In this document: positions 1 through 6,048 of the stretch, piece after piece | Layout: every line of letters begins with the position of its first letter | Numbering within the stretch: position 1 is the stretch's first letter | DNA from: an uncultured Christensenella sp. | GTDB taxonomy: Bacteria > Bacillota > Clostridia > Christensenellales > UBA3700 | Length of the DNA: 10,096 nt | Direction of reading: 5' to 3' | Assembly (NCBI GenBank): GCA_910583735.1 | Contig: CAJTXS010000036.1 | Coordinates: forward strand, 1-10,096 | Notes under the pieces: model-generated | Databases searched by the model: none | What the model was told of the DNA's origin: nothing | Seen by the model: only the letters and a program-made list of their open reading frames with translations | Position numbers and translations under genes: made by a program

Positions 1-22
1 ACGGCGAAAATATTTCCGTAAA

Positions 23-214
23 AATGTACATAAATTAATATAATTGATGATCATTAATCGACAAATCGATAAGAAAAATGACGGAAATAAATGGATTTTC
101 CTCTATTTCCGCGGCAAAATATTGACATATATATGTATTAGGACTAAAATATTAATACGATTGACGGCAATAGCCCGCATAAATGATCATCAATTATGCT
201 AATACATGTACATT
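23..214. repeat. Imperfect 33-bp inverted repeat with 126-bp spacer
   Basis: The arm at 23-55 and the reverse complement of 182-214 match at 29 of 33 positions by eye. The innermost 15 bases (41-55 against 182-196, TAATTGATGATCATT) are identical, and the outer end of each arm carries ATGTACAT. The rightward promoter at 122-150 lies between the arms. The arms could be termini of a small non-autonomous element, a binding-site pair, or an RNA stem. No target-site duplication is visible outside them. Confidence 0.6.
122..150 (+). promoter_or_regulatory. Strong sigma-A-type promoter, rightward, no ORF behind it
   Basis: TTGACA at 122-127, a 17-base spacer and TAAAAT at 145-150 form a near-consensus promoter; transcription would start near 157. 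The spacer begins in a 12-base palindrome (ACATATATATGT, 126-137). The next rightward gene is the MATE exporter more than 3.5 kb away, behind an operon on the other strand, so this promoter does not drive a recognisable protein gene. Confidence 0.55.
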
Positions 215-223
215 AATCCAGCA

Positions 224-252
224 AATAGCGGGGCGCGACGCGTCCCGCTATT
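224..252 (+). other. 13-bp GC-rich hairpin with triloop
   Basis: The arms 224-236 and 240-252 pair over 13 positions (AATAGCGGGGCGC with GCGTCCCGCTATT, one G-T wobble) around the loop GAC. No T-run follows on either strand, so it is not a typical intrinsic terminator. It would fall about 70 bases into a transcript started at 157. Confidence 0.6.
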
Positions 253-274
253 GATATAATTAAGCAATATCAAT
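250..274. other. 8-bp AT-rich inverted repeat
   Basis: ATTGATAT at 250-257 and ATATCAAT at 267-274 are perfect reverse complements around a 9-base spacer. The left arm overlaps the 3' end of the preceding GC-rich hairpin by three bases, so the two stems would stack or compete in RNA. A weaker stem (AGAGCA 296-301 with TGCTCT 318-323) follows. As DNA the site could equally be an operator. Confidence 0.45.
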
Positions 275-384
275 GCATACTGCTAAGCATATTCGAGAGC
301 AACCGATGCCTGCGCAATGCTCTTGTAAAACGTAATATAATAGGAAATCAAGTAATATAAAGTAAGTAAAGAAAACACAGTAAA

Positions 385-410
385 AAGACGTCCGAACACT
401 CGGACGTCTT
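385..410 (-). terminator. Intrinsic terminator of the gldA-dhaK operon
   Basis: An 11-bp perfect stem (AAGACGTCCGA, loop ACAC on the plus strand) reads leftward into CTTTTTAC, the expected hairpin plus U-tract. It lies 22 bases beyond the dhaK stop codon. Confidence 0.9.
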
Positions 411-432
411 AACACTGCTTATTATGATAGGA

Positions 433-2277
433 TTACTTAATCTTAGACACAATGAACTCGGCAAGTCCCGTAAATATCACGCCCAGTCCGTAAGCACCGG
501 CATCGGGATAGCCGATAGACTTCTCGCCTACAGTGCCCGCTCTGCCGAGTACGGCTACGAATGTCTTGGTAGCTTCCGCGCCTTCGACAGCCGCCTTAGC
601 GCCCTTGACGACTCCGTCTGCCAGCTTATCGCCCGCCGCCGCTGCGGCCTCGAGCGCGTCTGCGCAGGGCTTAAGCGCGTCTACGAGCGTCTTGTCGCCC
701 ACTACGGCTCCCTTACCGAAGCTGCGCTTGCCTGTCTCATATACGCCCGTATTGGCGGCTTGCATAATCGCGGCAATGTCGGATAGCGTAACACTCTCCT
801 TGCCTACAGCCGCCTTACCGGCATACTTGAAAGCAGACCCCCATATAGGACCCGAAGCGCCGCCGCAATACTCTTTAATCACCTCGGAACAGCTGAGCAG
901 GAACTCGCCTATATTGCCCTTCTTCCTGCTGCCCCAATCTTGCTTAAGCTGTCTGAAGCCCTTAGCAATGCTCATGCCGAAGTCGCCGTCGCCCATCTTA
1001 TCCGCGTCGCAGAAAGGCACCTCGTTGGCGATGACGATATCAGCCATCTTATCCACCACCTCGACAAAAGCCGCCGTATTGAGGGTGTCGCCATACACGG
1101 GCTTACCCTTGACGGTATACACTGCGTCCGCGTCGTCCTCTTTCGATACGGATACGGACTTGACCTTATTAGGCTCATCCGCCTTAGCCTTAGTCACGCC
1201 GAGCGCCTTGGAGATTGCGCGCATAGCCTCGAGAGCAAGCGCGGACTCGTCGTCTGCAGCGCCGCCCCACACAAGAGCGGGTGTGGATACGGGATAGTCG
1301 AGCAACGCCTTAAGTTCCTCGTCGAGCTTAAGGAATGTGACCGACGCGCCCGCCATATCGAGCGAAGTCATATAGTTGCCCACAAGCGTCTTATGCACCT
1401 TGTAACCCCTATCCGCAATAATGCTTGCGACGGAATTATTGAGTATATAAAGCTCGCTGAGCGGAGTAGCGCCGAAGCCGTTGACTATCACCGCTATCTC
1501 GTCGCCGCGCGACAGCTTGATTACGGCGTTGTCGGCAAGCTGGGCGACCATCTTGGACGCGAGCTCGTCCGCCGTAGCATAATTATCGGTGCTCTTGCCC
1601 GGCTCGCCGTGAATACCTACGCCGAACTCTATCTTGTCCTCATCCAGCGAGAATATAGGCGTACCCTTAGCGGGCGGAGTGCACGACGAGAGCGCAAAGC
1701 CTATGCTTGCGAGGTTGTCGATAGCTTTCTGCGCCAAGCGCTTGACCTCGGGCAAATCTTTACCCTGCTCAGCAGCCGCGCCCGCTATCTTATGGACGAA
1801 CATCGTACCCGCGACGCCTCTGCGGCCTACGACATAGTCGTCGTTGGTGTAGCTGCTGCCCGTAACCGCCACGTCGTCGTTGACATATACGGTATCTATC
1901 TTAATGCCCACTTCTTCCGCCGCGTCCGCGCCTGCTCCGTTAAAGTTCATGCAGTCGCCGGAATAGTTCTTGACTATCATTAGCGTGCCCTTATCGGAAG
2001 CGGTGAGCTTAAGCGCATTGTATATCTGCACCTGCGAGGGTGAAGCGAATACGTCGCCGCACACTGCCGCGTCCAGCATTCCTCTGCCTACAAAACCCGC
2101 ATGAGCGGGCTCGTGTCCCGAGCCGCCGCCCGATATCAAGGTGACCTTGGAAGTATTGATATCTTTCTTCTTTACAATCTTGAACTTCTCCGCAAACTCA
2201 AGCTCCGGATACGCCGCCGCAATGCCGCGACACATGTCAATCACGTAAGATTGAGGAGTATTCATAATCTTCTTCAT
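433..2277 (-). CDS. dhaK: Fused dihydroxyacetone kinase (DhaK-DhaL), ATP-dependent
   Basis: This 614-residue cytoplasmic enzyme should phosphorylate dihydroxyacetone to dihydroxyacetone phosphate with ATP, feeding glycerol carbon into glycolysis. Residues 1 to about 345 are the DhaK substrate domain: the SGGGSGHEP loop at 49-57 and GIHGEPG at 221-227, where His223 corresponds to the histidine that binds substrate covalently. A low-conservation linker (about 360-400) leads to the DhaL nucleotide domain, with GDGDFG at 429-434, GGASGP at 472-477, GDKT at 527-530 and GRAGTVGEKSIGY at 578-590. The fusion is the arrangement of ATP-using kinases rather than the split PTS-dependent type. The first metal-binding aspartate of DhaL is out of register (see findings). 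The start at 2277 has GGGGGA eight bases upstream; a second in-frame ATG four codons later is less well placed. It lies 20 bases behind gldA in one operon. Confidence 0.93.
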   Translation of the reverse strand: MKKIMNTPQSYVIDMCRGIAAAYPELEFAEKFKIVKKKDINTSKVTLISGGGSGHEPAHAGFVGRGMLDAAVCGDVFASPSQVQIYNALKLTASDKGTLMIVKNYSGDCMNFNGAGADAAEEVGIKIDTVYVNDDVAVTGSSYTNDDYVVGRRGVAGTMFVHKIAGAAAEQGKDLPEVKRLAQKAIDNLASIGFALSSCTPPAKGTPIFSLDEDKIEFGVGIHGEPGKSTDNYATADELASKMVAQLADNAVIKLSRGDEIAVIVNGFGATPLSELYILNNSVASIIADRGYKVHKTLVGNYMTSLDMAGASVTFLKLDEELKALLDYPVSTPALVWGGAADDESALALEAMRAISKALGVTKAKADEPNKVKSVSVSKEDDADAVYTVKGKPVYGDTLNTAAFVEVVDKMADIVIANEVPFCDADKMGDGDFGMSIAKGFRQLKQDWGSRKKGNIGEFLLSCSEVIKEYCGGASGPIWGSAFKYAGKAAVGKESVTLSDIAAIMQAANTGVYETGKRSFGKGAVVGDKTLVDALKPCADALEAAAAAGDKLADGVVKGAKAAVEGAEATKTFVAVLGRAGTVGEKSIGYPDAGAYGLGVIFTGLAEFIVSKIK

Positions 2278-2297
2278 AATCTTAATCCCCCGTCTGC

Positions 2298-3464
2298 TCA
2301 GTCGTCCGATCCGTACTTAGCCTCTCTGCCTATCTTATCCGCGGTGATAATAGCCGCAGCCACCTGCTGAACCGTAATGGGGAAAGGCATAGCGTGTATA
2401 GACTCCTCTTCGATACAGGACTTGGCAGCGACCTGCATGAGTTCTTCGTCCGAGATGCTGTCTACGCCGATATCCTTAAGACATACGGGCAGACCTACCT
2501 CGAGGCAGAAATCTATTACTTCGTACAACTCCTCGTCGGGAGCATTCTCGAGTACGAGCTGGCAAATCGTACCGAAAGCAACCTTCTCGCCGTGGAAAGA
2601 GTGATGCGTACCGGGAAGCACGGTCAGTCCGTCGTGAATGGCGTGAGCCGCCGCAAGTCCGCCGCTCTCGAAGCCCAGTCCGGATAGCAGTATATTGGTC
2701 TCGATAATGTTCTCGAGCGCGGGCGTCACCATATTGCAATCGCAAGCCGCCTTAGCCTTGGGACCGTCCGCAAGCAAGGTCTTGTAGCACAGCGTAGCCA
2801 GCGCCATCGCCGCCATCGTGCCCTTAGCCGAAGCGCACTGTCCGGGCTTAAGTCCGTCGGGAAGCGCGGAATCCCTCGCGCCGCAAGGCAATCCCGCATT
2901 GACGTTGCTGAAAGACGCAGCCGTAGCCCTCGCCTCGAAGTATGTGGAGAGCGCGTCGCCCATGCCCGATACGAGGAAGCGCGTAGGAGCCGCCGCAATT
3001 ACGGAAGTATCTACCATGACTACGCTGGGGGAACGCTTGAAATAGAAGTAATCGTCGAAGGCTCCGTCCGGCGTATATACGACCGCAGAGTGCGACGTAG
3101 GCGCGTCGGTAGCGGCGATTGTAGGCACTATGATAAGAGGCGTATCGCCCTCGGCAACGCACTTGGCGGTGTCAATAGCCTTGCCGCCGCCCAGACCTAC
3201 GATACAGTCGCAACCGTTGTCCTTGCCCACGCCGCGCAGACGCTCTATCTCTTGGCGGGAGCACTCGCCCTTAAAAGGGCTCTGAACTATCGTCACGCCG
3301 AACTTGTCCTGCGTGGCTTTCAGCTTGTCCGCAACTCTCGCGGCGTCGTCCTGATGCGCAATCAGCAGCGCGGACTTGCCGTAAGAGGCAATAAAATATC
3401 CCAAGTTAAGTAATTCGTCTTCGCCCTGAACATATTTAGTAGGGCAAATAAAGGCTTTTCTCAT
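2298..3464 (-). CDS. gldA: Glycerol dehydrogenase, NAD-dependent, GldA family
   Basis: This 388-residue enzyme should oxidise glycerol to dihydroxyacetone with NAD+, handing the product to the kinase encoded next. It has the family's N-terminal nucleotide fold, with GLGGGKAIDTAK at 90-101, and the PTIAATDAPTSHSAVVY stretch at 114-130. The metal ligands are all visible: Asp170 (GMGDA), His274 (AAAHAIHDGL) and His291 (HHSFHGEKVAFGT). It is longer than the usual 365-370 residues because of about 20 extra residues after FEARA (roughly 186-212), which include two cysteines. The start at 3464 is preferred over an in-frame ATG at 3506 because it follows TAAGGAG at good spacing. It is the first gene of the leftward operon. 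A related iron-alcohol dehydrogenase is possible but the motif match to GldA is close. Confidence 0.94.
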   Translation of the reverse strand: MRKAFICPTKYVQGEDELLNLGYFIASYGKSALLIAHQDDAARVADKLKATQDKFGVTIVQSPFKGECSRQEIERLRGVGKDNGCDCIVGLGGGKAIDTAKCVAEGDTPLIIVPTIAATDAPTSHSAVVYTPDGAFDDYFYFKRSPSVVMVDTSVIAAAPTRFLVSGMGDALSTYFEARATAASFSNVNAGLPCGARDSALPDGLKPGQCASAKGTMAAMALATLCYKTLLADGPKAKAACDCNMVTPALENIIETNILLSGLGFESGGLAAAHAIHDGLTVLPGTHHSFHGEKVAFGTICQLVLENAPDEELYEVIDFCLEVGLPVCLKDIGVDSISDEELMQVAAKSCIEEESIHAMPFPITVQQVAAAIITADKIGREAKYGSDD

Positions 3465-3471
3465 AATTTTT

Positions 3472-3480
3472 TTCTCCTTA
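3472..3480 (-). promoter_or_regulatory. Shine-Dalgarno site that fixes the gldA start
   Basis: Read leftward, TAAGGAGAA lies just upstream of the ATG at 3464-3462. The upstream in-frame ATG at 3506 has no such site and would add 14 residues unlike the family's N-terminus. Confidence 0.85.
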
Positions 3481-3525
3481 TAAAAAAATTGAATTCTTAT
3501 CGCCATGCAGCGACCGATTAATTAT

Positions 3526-3554
3526 ATTATATAGGATAATATATATATATTCAA
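3526..3554 (-). promoter_or_regulatory. Promoter of the gldA-dhaK operon
   Basis: Leftward TTGAAT (3549-3554), a 17-base AT-rich spacer and a consensus TATAAT (3526-3531) give a start near 3519 and a leader of about 55 bases. A second TATAAT overlaps at 3521-3526. Confidence 0.65.
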
Positions 3555-3568
3555 TGTTCAAAAATGGA

Positions 3569-3598
3569 ATAATATGGTAAAATTATGCACCGTATTAT
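3569..3598. promoter_or_regulatory. Imperfect 9-bp inverted repeat upstream of gldA promoter
   Basis: ATAATATGG at 3569-3577 and CCGTATTAT at 3590-3598 are reverse complements except for one position, separated by 12 bases. It sits about 15 bases upstream of the gldA -35 box. It is a possible regulator site; AT-rich chance symmetry is also possible. Confidence 0.3.
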
Positions 3599-3600
3599 AA

Positions 3601-3626
3601 TTGAATGTAAAAAATTTTACAATCAA
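3601..3626. promoter_or_regulatory. Long palindrome, operator candidate (Rex-like)
   Basis: The core TGTAAAA-AA-TTTTACA (3606-3621) is a perfect 7-2-7 palindrome, and the symmetry continues outward as TTGA (3601-3604) and TCAA (3623-3626) after one mismatch. It lies between the divergent gldA and MATE promoters. The 16-base core resembles the Rex consensus TGTKAA-N4-TTMACA, differing only at the symmetric fourth position of each half. Regulation of gldA by NADH/NAD+ would make sense, but that is inference. Confidence 0.45.
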
Positions 3627-3699
3627 CGACAAACTCTTTACAAAGCATATACCAGCTTAAGATTATGTTATCGCAACTTATTATTGGTCGACATTTCGC

Positions 3700-3728
3700 T
3701 TGACATAAAAATTATATATCTATACAAT
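3700..3728 (+). promoter_or_regulatory. Promoter of the MATE exporter gene
   Basis: TTGACA at 3700-3705, a 17-base spacer and TACAAT at 3723-3728 are near-consensus. Transcription would start near 3735, giving a leader of about 45 bases before the gene. Confidence 0.75.
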
Positions 3729-3780
3729 AGGCTCTACAACTCAAAATACGACAGTCTCGCGTAAAGACACGAGGTAGAAG

Positions 3781-5124
3781 ATGGCTAAAGAATCTATTAA
3801 ATTATCTGACAGTTTCGGGTACAAAAAGCTGCTCAGATTTACGCTGCCCTCTATAATAATGACTGTGTTCACTTCCGTATACAGCGTGGTGGACGGTCTT
3901 TTCGTGTCCAATTTCGCAGGTAAAGAGGCGCTTGCCGCCGTAAATATCATCTTCCCCGTAATCATGATACTGGGCGCAATAGGCTTTATGATGGGTACGG
4001 GCGGAGCCGCTTTAGTAGCAAAGACTCTCGGCGAGGGCGACAAGGACAGAGCCGACGCGTATTTCTCCATGATAATTTTTGTTACGATCGCAGCGGGCAT
4101 AGTGCTGTCTGCCGCGGGTCAAGCGGCCCTTAAGCCGCTGGCGCAAGCGCTCGGAGCAAAGGGAGAGACACTCACGCATGCGGTGCTGTACGCTCGCATT
4201 CTGTTATGCTCGCTTACCGCTCTTATGCTGCAATTCGTATTCCAAGCATTCTTTGTCGCGGCGGAAAAGCCTAAATTGGGACTGATATTCACCATTGTAG
4301 CCGGCGTAGCCAACGTTATCCTCGACGCCGTATTCATAGTCGGTCTCAACCTCAGCGTAGCGGGAGCAGCCGCAGCTACTGCCGTAGGTCAGGTAATAGG
4401 CGGAATAGGACCGATTATTTATTTTGCAAGACGCAAAAACAAATCGCTGTTGCGACTTAAAGCCGTTAAACCTCAGCTAAAGCCTATCCTTAACGCGTGC
4501 GGTAACGGCTCTTCCGAGTTTATGACCAACGTATCTATGTCCATAGTCACTATGCTCTTTAACTTCCAGTTGATGAAGATTGCGGGCGACAACGGCGTAG
4601 CGGCTTACAGCGCCATAGCTTATATACAATATATATTCGTATCGATATTCCTCGGATATTCTACGGGCTCATCGCCTGTAATCAGCTATCACTACGGCGC
4701 GCAAAACAGGGACGAGTTAAAAGGACTGCTAAAAAAGAGCCTAATAATAGTCGCAGTCTTCTCCGCGCTTATGACAATAGCATCGGAATCGCTCGCTTCG
4801 CCGCTGTCGAAGCTGTTCGTAGGCTACGACTACGAACTGTACCTAATGACAAGAGACGGACTGCGAATTGCCGCCGCAATGTTTGCGGTATGCGGCTTCA
4901 ATATATTCGGTTCGGCATTCTTTACCGCGCTCAACGACGGCTTAGTATCCGCGGTAATTTCGTTGATGAGGACGCTGGTATTCCAGCTAATAACCGTAAT
5001 GACTCTCCCCATCGCACTGGGCTTAAACGGCGTATGGATGTCCGTGGCTATAGCCGAAGTGCTCTCGATAGCCGTTACGGCGACATTCCTTATTGCAAAG
5101 CGCAAAAAATACGGCTACGCCTAA
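3781..5124 (+). CDS. MATE-family multidrug/toxin exporter, MepA-like
   Basis: This 447-residue inner-membrane protein should export cationic drugs, metabolites or toxins by exchange with Na+ or H+; the substrate cannot be told from sequence. It has the two-bundle layout of the family, about twelve helices, with charged loops near 84-92, 216-235 and 305-319. The first helix region carries YSVVDGLFVSNFAGKEALAA (34-53), typical of the MepA branch; the loops GEGDKDRADAYF (84-95) and SYHYGAQNRDELK (302-314) are the equivalent positions of the two halves. The end (SAFFTALNDG, 378-387, and the final helices) is also MepA-like. The start has GAGGT five bases upstream. It is a single-gene unit with its own strong promoter, divergent from gldA. 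The last codon and stop are inside a recent-looking tandem duplication. Confidence 0.92.
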   Translation: MAKESIKLSDSFGYKKLLRFTLPSIIMTVFTSVYSVVDGLFVSNFAGKEALAAVNIIFPVIMILGAIGFMMGTGGAALVAKTLGEGDKDRADAYFSMIIFVTIAAGIVLSAAGQAALKPLAQALGAKGETLTHAVLYARILLCSLTALMLQFVFQAFFVAAEKPKLGLIFTIVAGVANVILDAVFIVGLNLSVAGAAAATAVGQVIGGIGPIIYFARRKNKSLLRLKAVKPQLKPILNACGNGSSEFMTNVSMSIVTMLFNFQLMKIAGDNGVAAYSAIAYIQYIFVSIFLGYSTGSSPVISYHYGAQNRDELKGLLKKSLIIVAVFSALMTIASESLASPLSKLFVGYDYELYLMTRDGLRIAAAMFAVCGFNIFGSAFFTALNDGLVSAVISLMRTLVFQLITVMTLPIALGLNGVWMSVAIAEVLSIAVTATFLIAKRKKYGYA

Positions 5125-5164
5125 AGCCAATTACGAAAACAGCCTAAAGCCAATTACGAAAACA
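5119..5164 (+). repeat. Perfect 23-bp tandem duplication across the MATE stop codon
   Basis: Bases 5119-5141 and 5142-5164 are identical (GCCTAAAGCCAATTACGAAA plus ACA). The first copy contains the final bases of the coding region and the TAA at 5122-5124; the second is outside the gene. Two exact copies suggest a recent slippage or duplication event that did not alter the protein. Confidence 0.95.
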
Positions 5165-5212
5165 TTATAAATTTTATAATAACCTAAGTTAGAGCTTGGA
5201 AGCGGAGAACAT

Positions 5213-5232
5213 AAAAACTATCAAAAACTATC
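5213..5232 (-). repeat. Two tandem copies of AAAAACTATC
   Basis: A 10-base unit is repeated exactly at 5213-5222 and 5223-5232. On the minus strand each copy gives a GATAGTTTTT block, so together with the hairpin at 5230-5247 they resemble successive U-tracts. Confidence 0.8.
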
Positions 5233-5247
5233 TTTTGTCCCAAAGAT
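5230..5247 (-). terminator. Small hairpin followed by T-runs, leftward
   Basis: ATCTTT and AAAGAT pair around a six-base loop (GGGACA on the minus strand), followed leftward by AGTTTTTGATAGTTTTT. The stem is short and AT-rich, so termination would be weak. It lies only about five bases beyond the predicted start of the promoter at 5259-5287. Confidence 0.35.
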
Positions 5248-5258
5248 TGATTTGCAAT

Positions 5259-5287
5259 ATTATACTAAGTTGATTTTTCTATGTCAA
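5259..5287 (-). promoter_or_regulatory. Perfect-consensus leftward promoter with no gene downstream
   Basis: TTGACA (5282-5287), a 17-base spacer and TATAAT (5259-5264) on the minus strand match the sigma-A consensus at every base. Transcription would begin near 5252 and run antisense into the 3' end of the MATE gene. The only immediate reading frame is a seven-codon ATG frame. Confidence 0.6.
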
Positions 5288-5315
5288 TTTTAACTTTTAG
5301 AATATTATAAAAATT

Positions 5316-5360
5316 ATCTCCCGACAATTCACATAAAAAGATATCTGAATTTCGGGAGAT
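5316..5360 (-). terminator. Terminator of the membrane-protein/tRNA-Arg transcript
   Basis: The outer arms ATCTCCCGA (5316-5324) and TCGGGAGAT (5352-5360) continue inward as AATTC/GAATT (5326-5330, 5347-5351) after one bulged base, giving a 14-pair stem. Leftward it is followed by AATTTTTAT. It lies nine bases beyond the encoded CCA of the tRNA. Confidence 0.8.
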
Positions 5361-5368
5361 TAATTATA

Positions 5369-5445
5369 TGGCGTACCCGAATGGATTCGAACCATCGGCA
5401 CCAAGCGTCGGAGGCTTGTGCTCTATCCAACTGAGCTACGGGTAC
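5369..5445 (-). tRNA. tRNA-Arg (anticodon CCG)
   Basis: The minus strand folds as a full cloverleaf: acceptor GTACCCG (5439-5445) with CGGGTAC (5373-5379), D stem GCTC/GAGC, anticodon stem CAAGC/GCTTG with loop CTCCGAC, and T arm GATGG-TTCGAAT-CCATT. The anticodon is at 5409-5411 and reads CGG arginine codons. The discriminator base is G (5372) and CCA is encoded (5369-5371), so the gene is 77 bases with CCA. The mature 5' base directly follows the stop codon of the upstream gene, and the tRNA is probably released from a shared transcript by RNase P. Confidence 0.97.
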
Positions 5446-5910
5446 TTATTGATTATCTATACTGCTGTCGCTCTCGTCGTGGCTCATGAACGCCGCTGCA
5501 AGCGAAGGCGCGACGGAGAGCAAGGCTATGACAGCCATAACGGTGTAGGTGTGGCGATAAGCGTCGTCGATGCGGGCTATGCGCGTACTCTCCACGGCGC
5601 ACACAAGACCTACCGCGAGCGCGGCAAGCGCGCTTACAATATCTGCAAAACGCTTATTCCTCGCCTTGGCGCCATCTCTGTGTCTTGCGGGATAAAGCTG
5701 ATACGACCCCGACAAAAATGCCGCTACGGCGCAAACCGCCATAGTAATCCATACAGTCTTATACTCCGCTATTGCCACTGTGGGCTTGTCCATAATGCCG
5801 TTGAGCTTAATAAGGGTAAATCCCGCTATACAGGTAGCCATCCATGCTATAGACTGTATCAATGACAGACCCGCCCCTACGCACTCGCATATCCTCTTAT
5901 TCCTATTCAT
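5446..5910 (-). CDS. Small four-helix membrane protein, unknown function
   Basis: I do not recognise this family. From the ATG at 5910 the protein is 154 residues, with four predicted hydrophobic helices at about 11-35, 51-70, 89-108 and 121-142, a basic N-terminus (MNRNKR), a basic loop between helices 2 and 3 (ARHRDGAKARNKR) and an acidic, serine-rich tail (HDESDSSIDNQ). The positive-inside rule would put both ends and the basic loop in the cytoplasm. A GTG two codons earlier (5916) is an alternative start; neither has a strong Shine-Dalgarno site. Its stop codon touches the 5' end of tRNA-Arg, so they most likely share a transcript. I find no convincing promoter in the 100 bases upstream. 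Hydrophobic segments argue for a real gene; function is open. Confidence 0.7.
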   Translation of the reverse strand: MNRNKRICECVGAGLSLIQSIAWMATCIAGFTLIKLNGIMDKPTVAIAEYKTVWITMAVCAVAAFLSGSYQLYPARHRDGAKARNKRFADIVSALAALAVGLVCAVESTRIARIDDAYRHTYTVMAVIALLSVAPSLAAAFMSHDESDSSIDNQ

Positions 5911-6014
5911 ACTCACATAAGATAAAGCGACTTACAACCTATCGATATATGTATGTCGCGCCATACTGTCCGATACTGCGTCAAAACAACCGCAAACTCC
6001 TAAATAAACGTAAA

Positions 6015-6032
6015 GCGGGACTGACGTCCCGC
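6015..6032 (-). terminator. Terminator of the zinc-ribbon protein gene
   Basis: GCGGGAC (6015-6021) and GTCCCGC (6026-6032) form a perfect 7-bp GC-rich stem with a four-base loop. Leftward it is followed by TTTACGTTTATTT, an interrupted T-tract, so some read-through into the membrane-protein gene is possible. Confidence 0.75.
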
Positions 6033-6048
6033 CGTTAACGGTTATAAA

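Larger units (their letters stand above)
1..432. other. Gene-free, AT-rich intergenic region with promoter and hairpins
   Basis: No frame on either strand gives a convincing gene here. The stretch contains short related blocks (CGGCGAAAATATT near base 2 and CGGCAAAATATT near 112; TATTTCCG at 11 and 104, inverted as CGGAAATA at 82), a long imperfect inverted repeat, a strong rightward promoter at 122-150, and hairpins at 224-252, 250-274 and 296-323. The leftward operon terminator at 385-410 closes it. Density of symmetry is higher than in the other gaps of this window. Confidence 0.7.

Noticed and set aside
1..31. Leftward frame starting at the ATG at 31 and running off the left edge
   Set aside because: Only ten codons are visible, there is no ribosome site, and the start lies inside the arm of the inverted repeat.
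533..1983. Long plus-strand open frames opposite the kinase gene (254 and 347 codons)
   Set aside because: They are antisense shadows of the dhaK reading frame, with no ribosome site and composition typical of reversed codons; the minus-strand frame has full family motifs.
3465..3506. Upstream in-frame ATG at 3506 as gldA start
   Set aside because: It lacks a Shine-Dalgarno site and adds residues not seen in the family, whereas the ATG at 3464 follows TAAGGAG.
5164..5180. AT-only palindrome after the MATE gene as a terminator
   Set aside because: The stem has no G-C pair, the loop is one base and no T-tract follows, so it would not end transcription.
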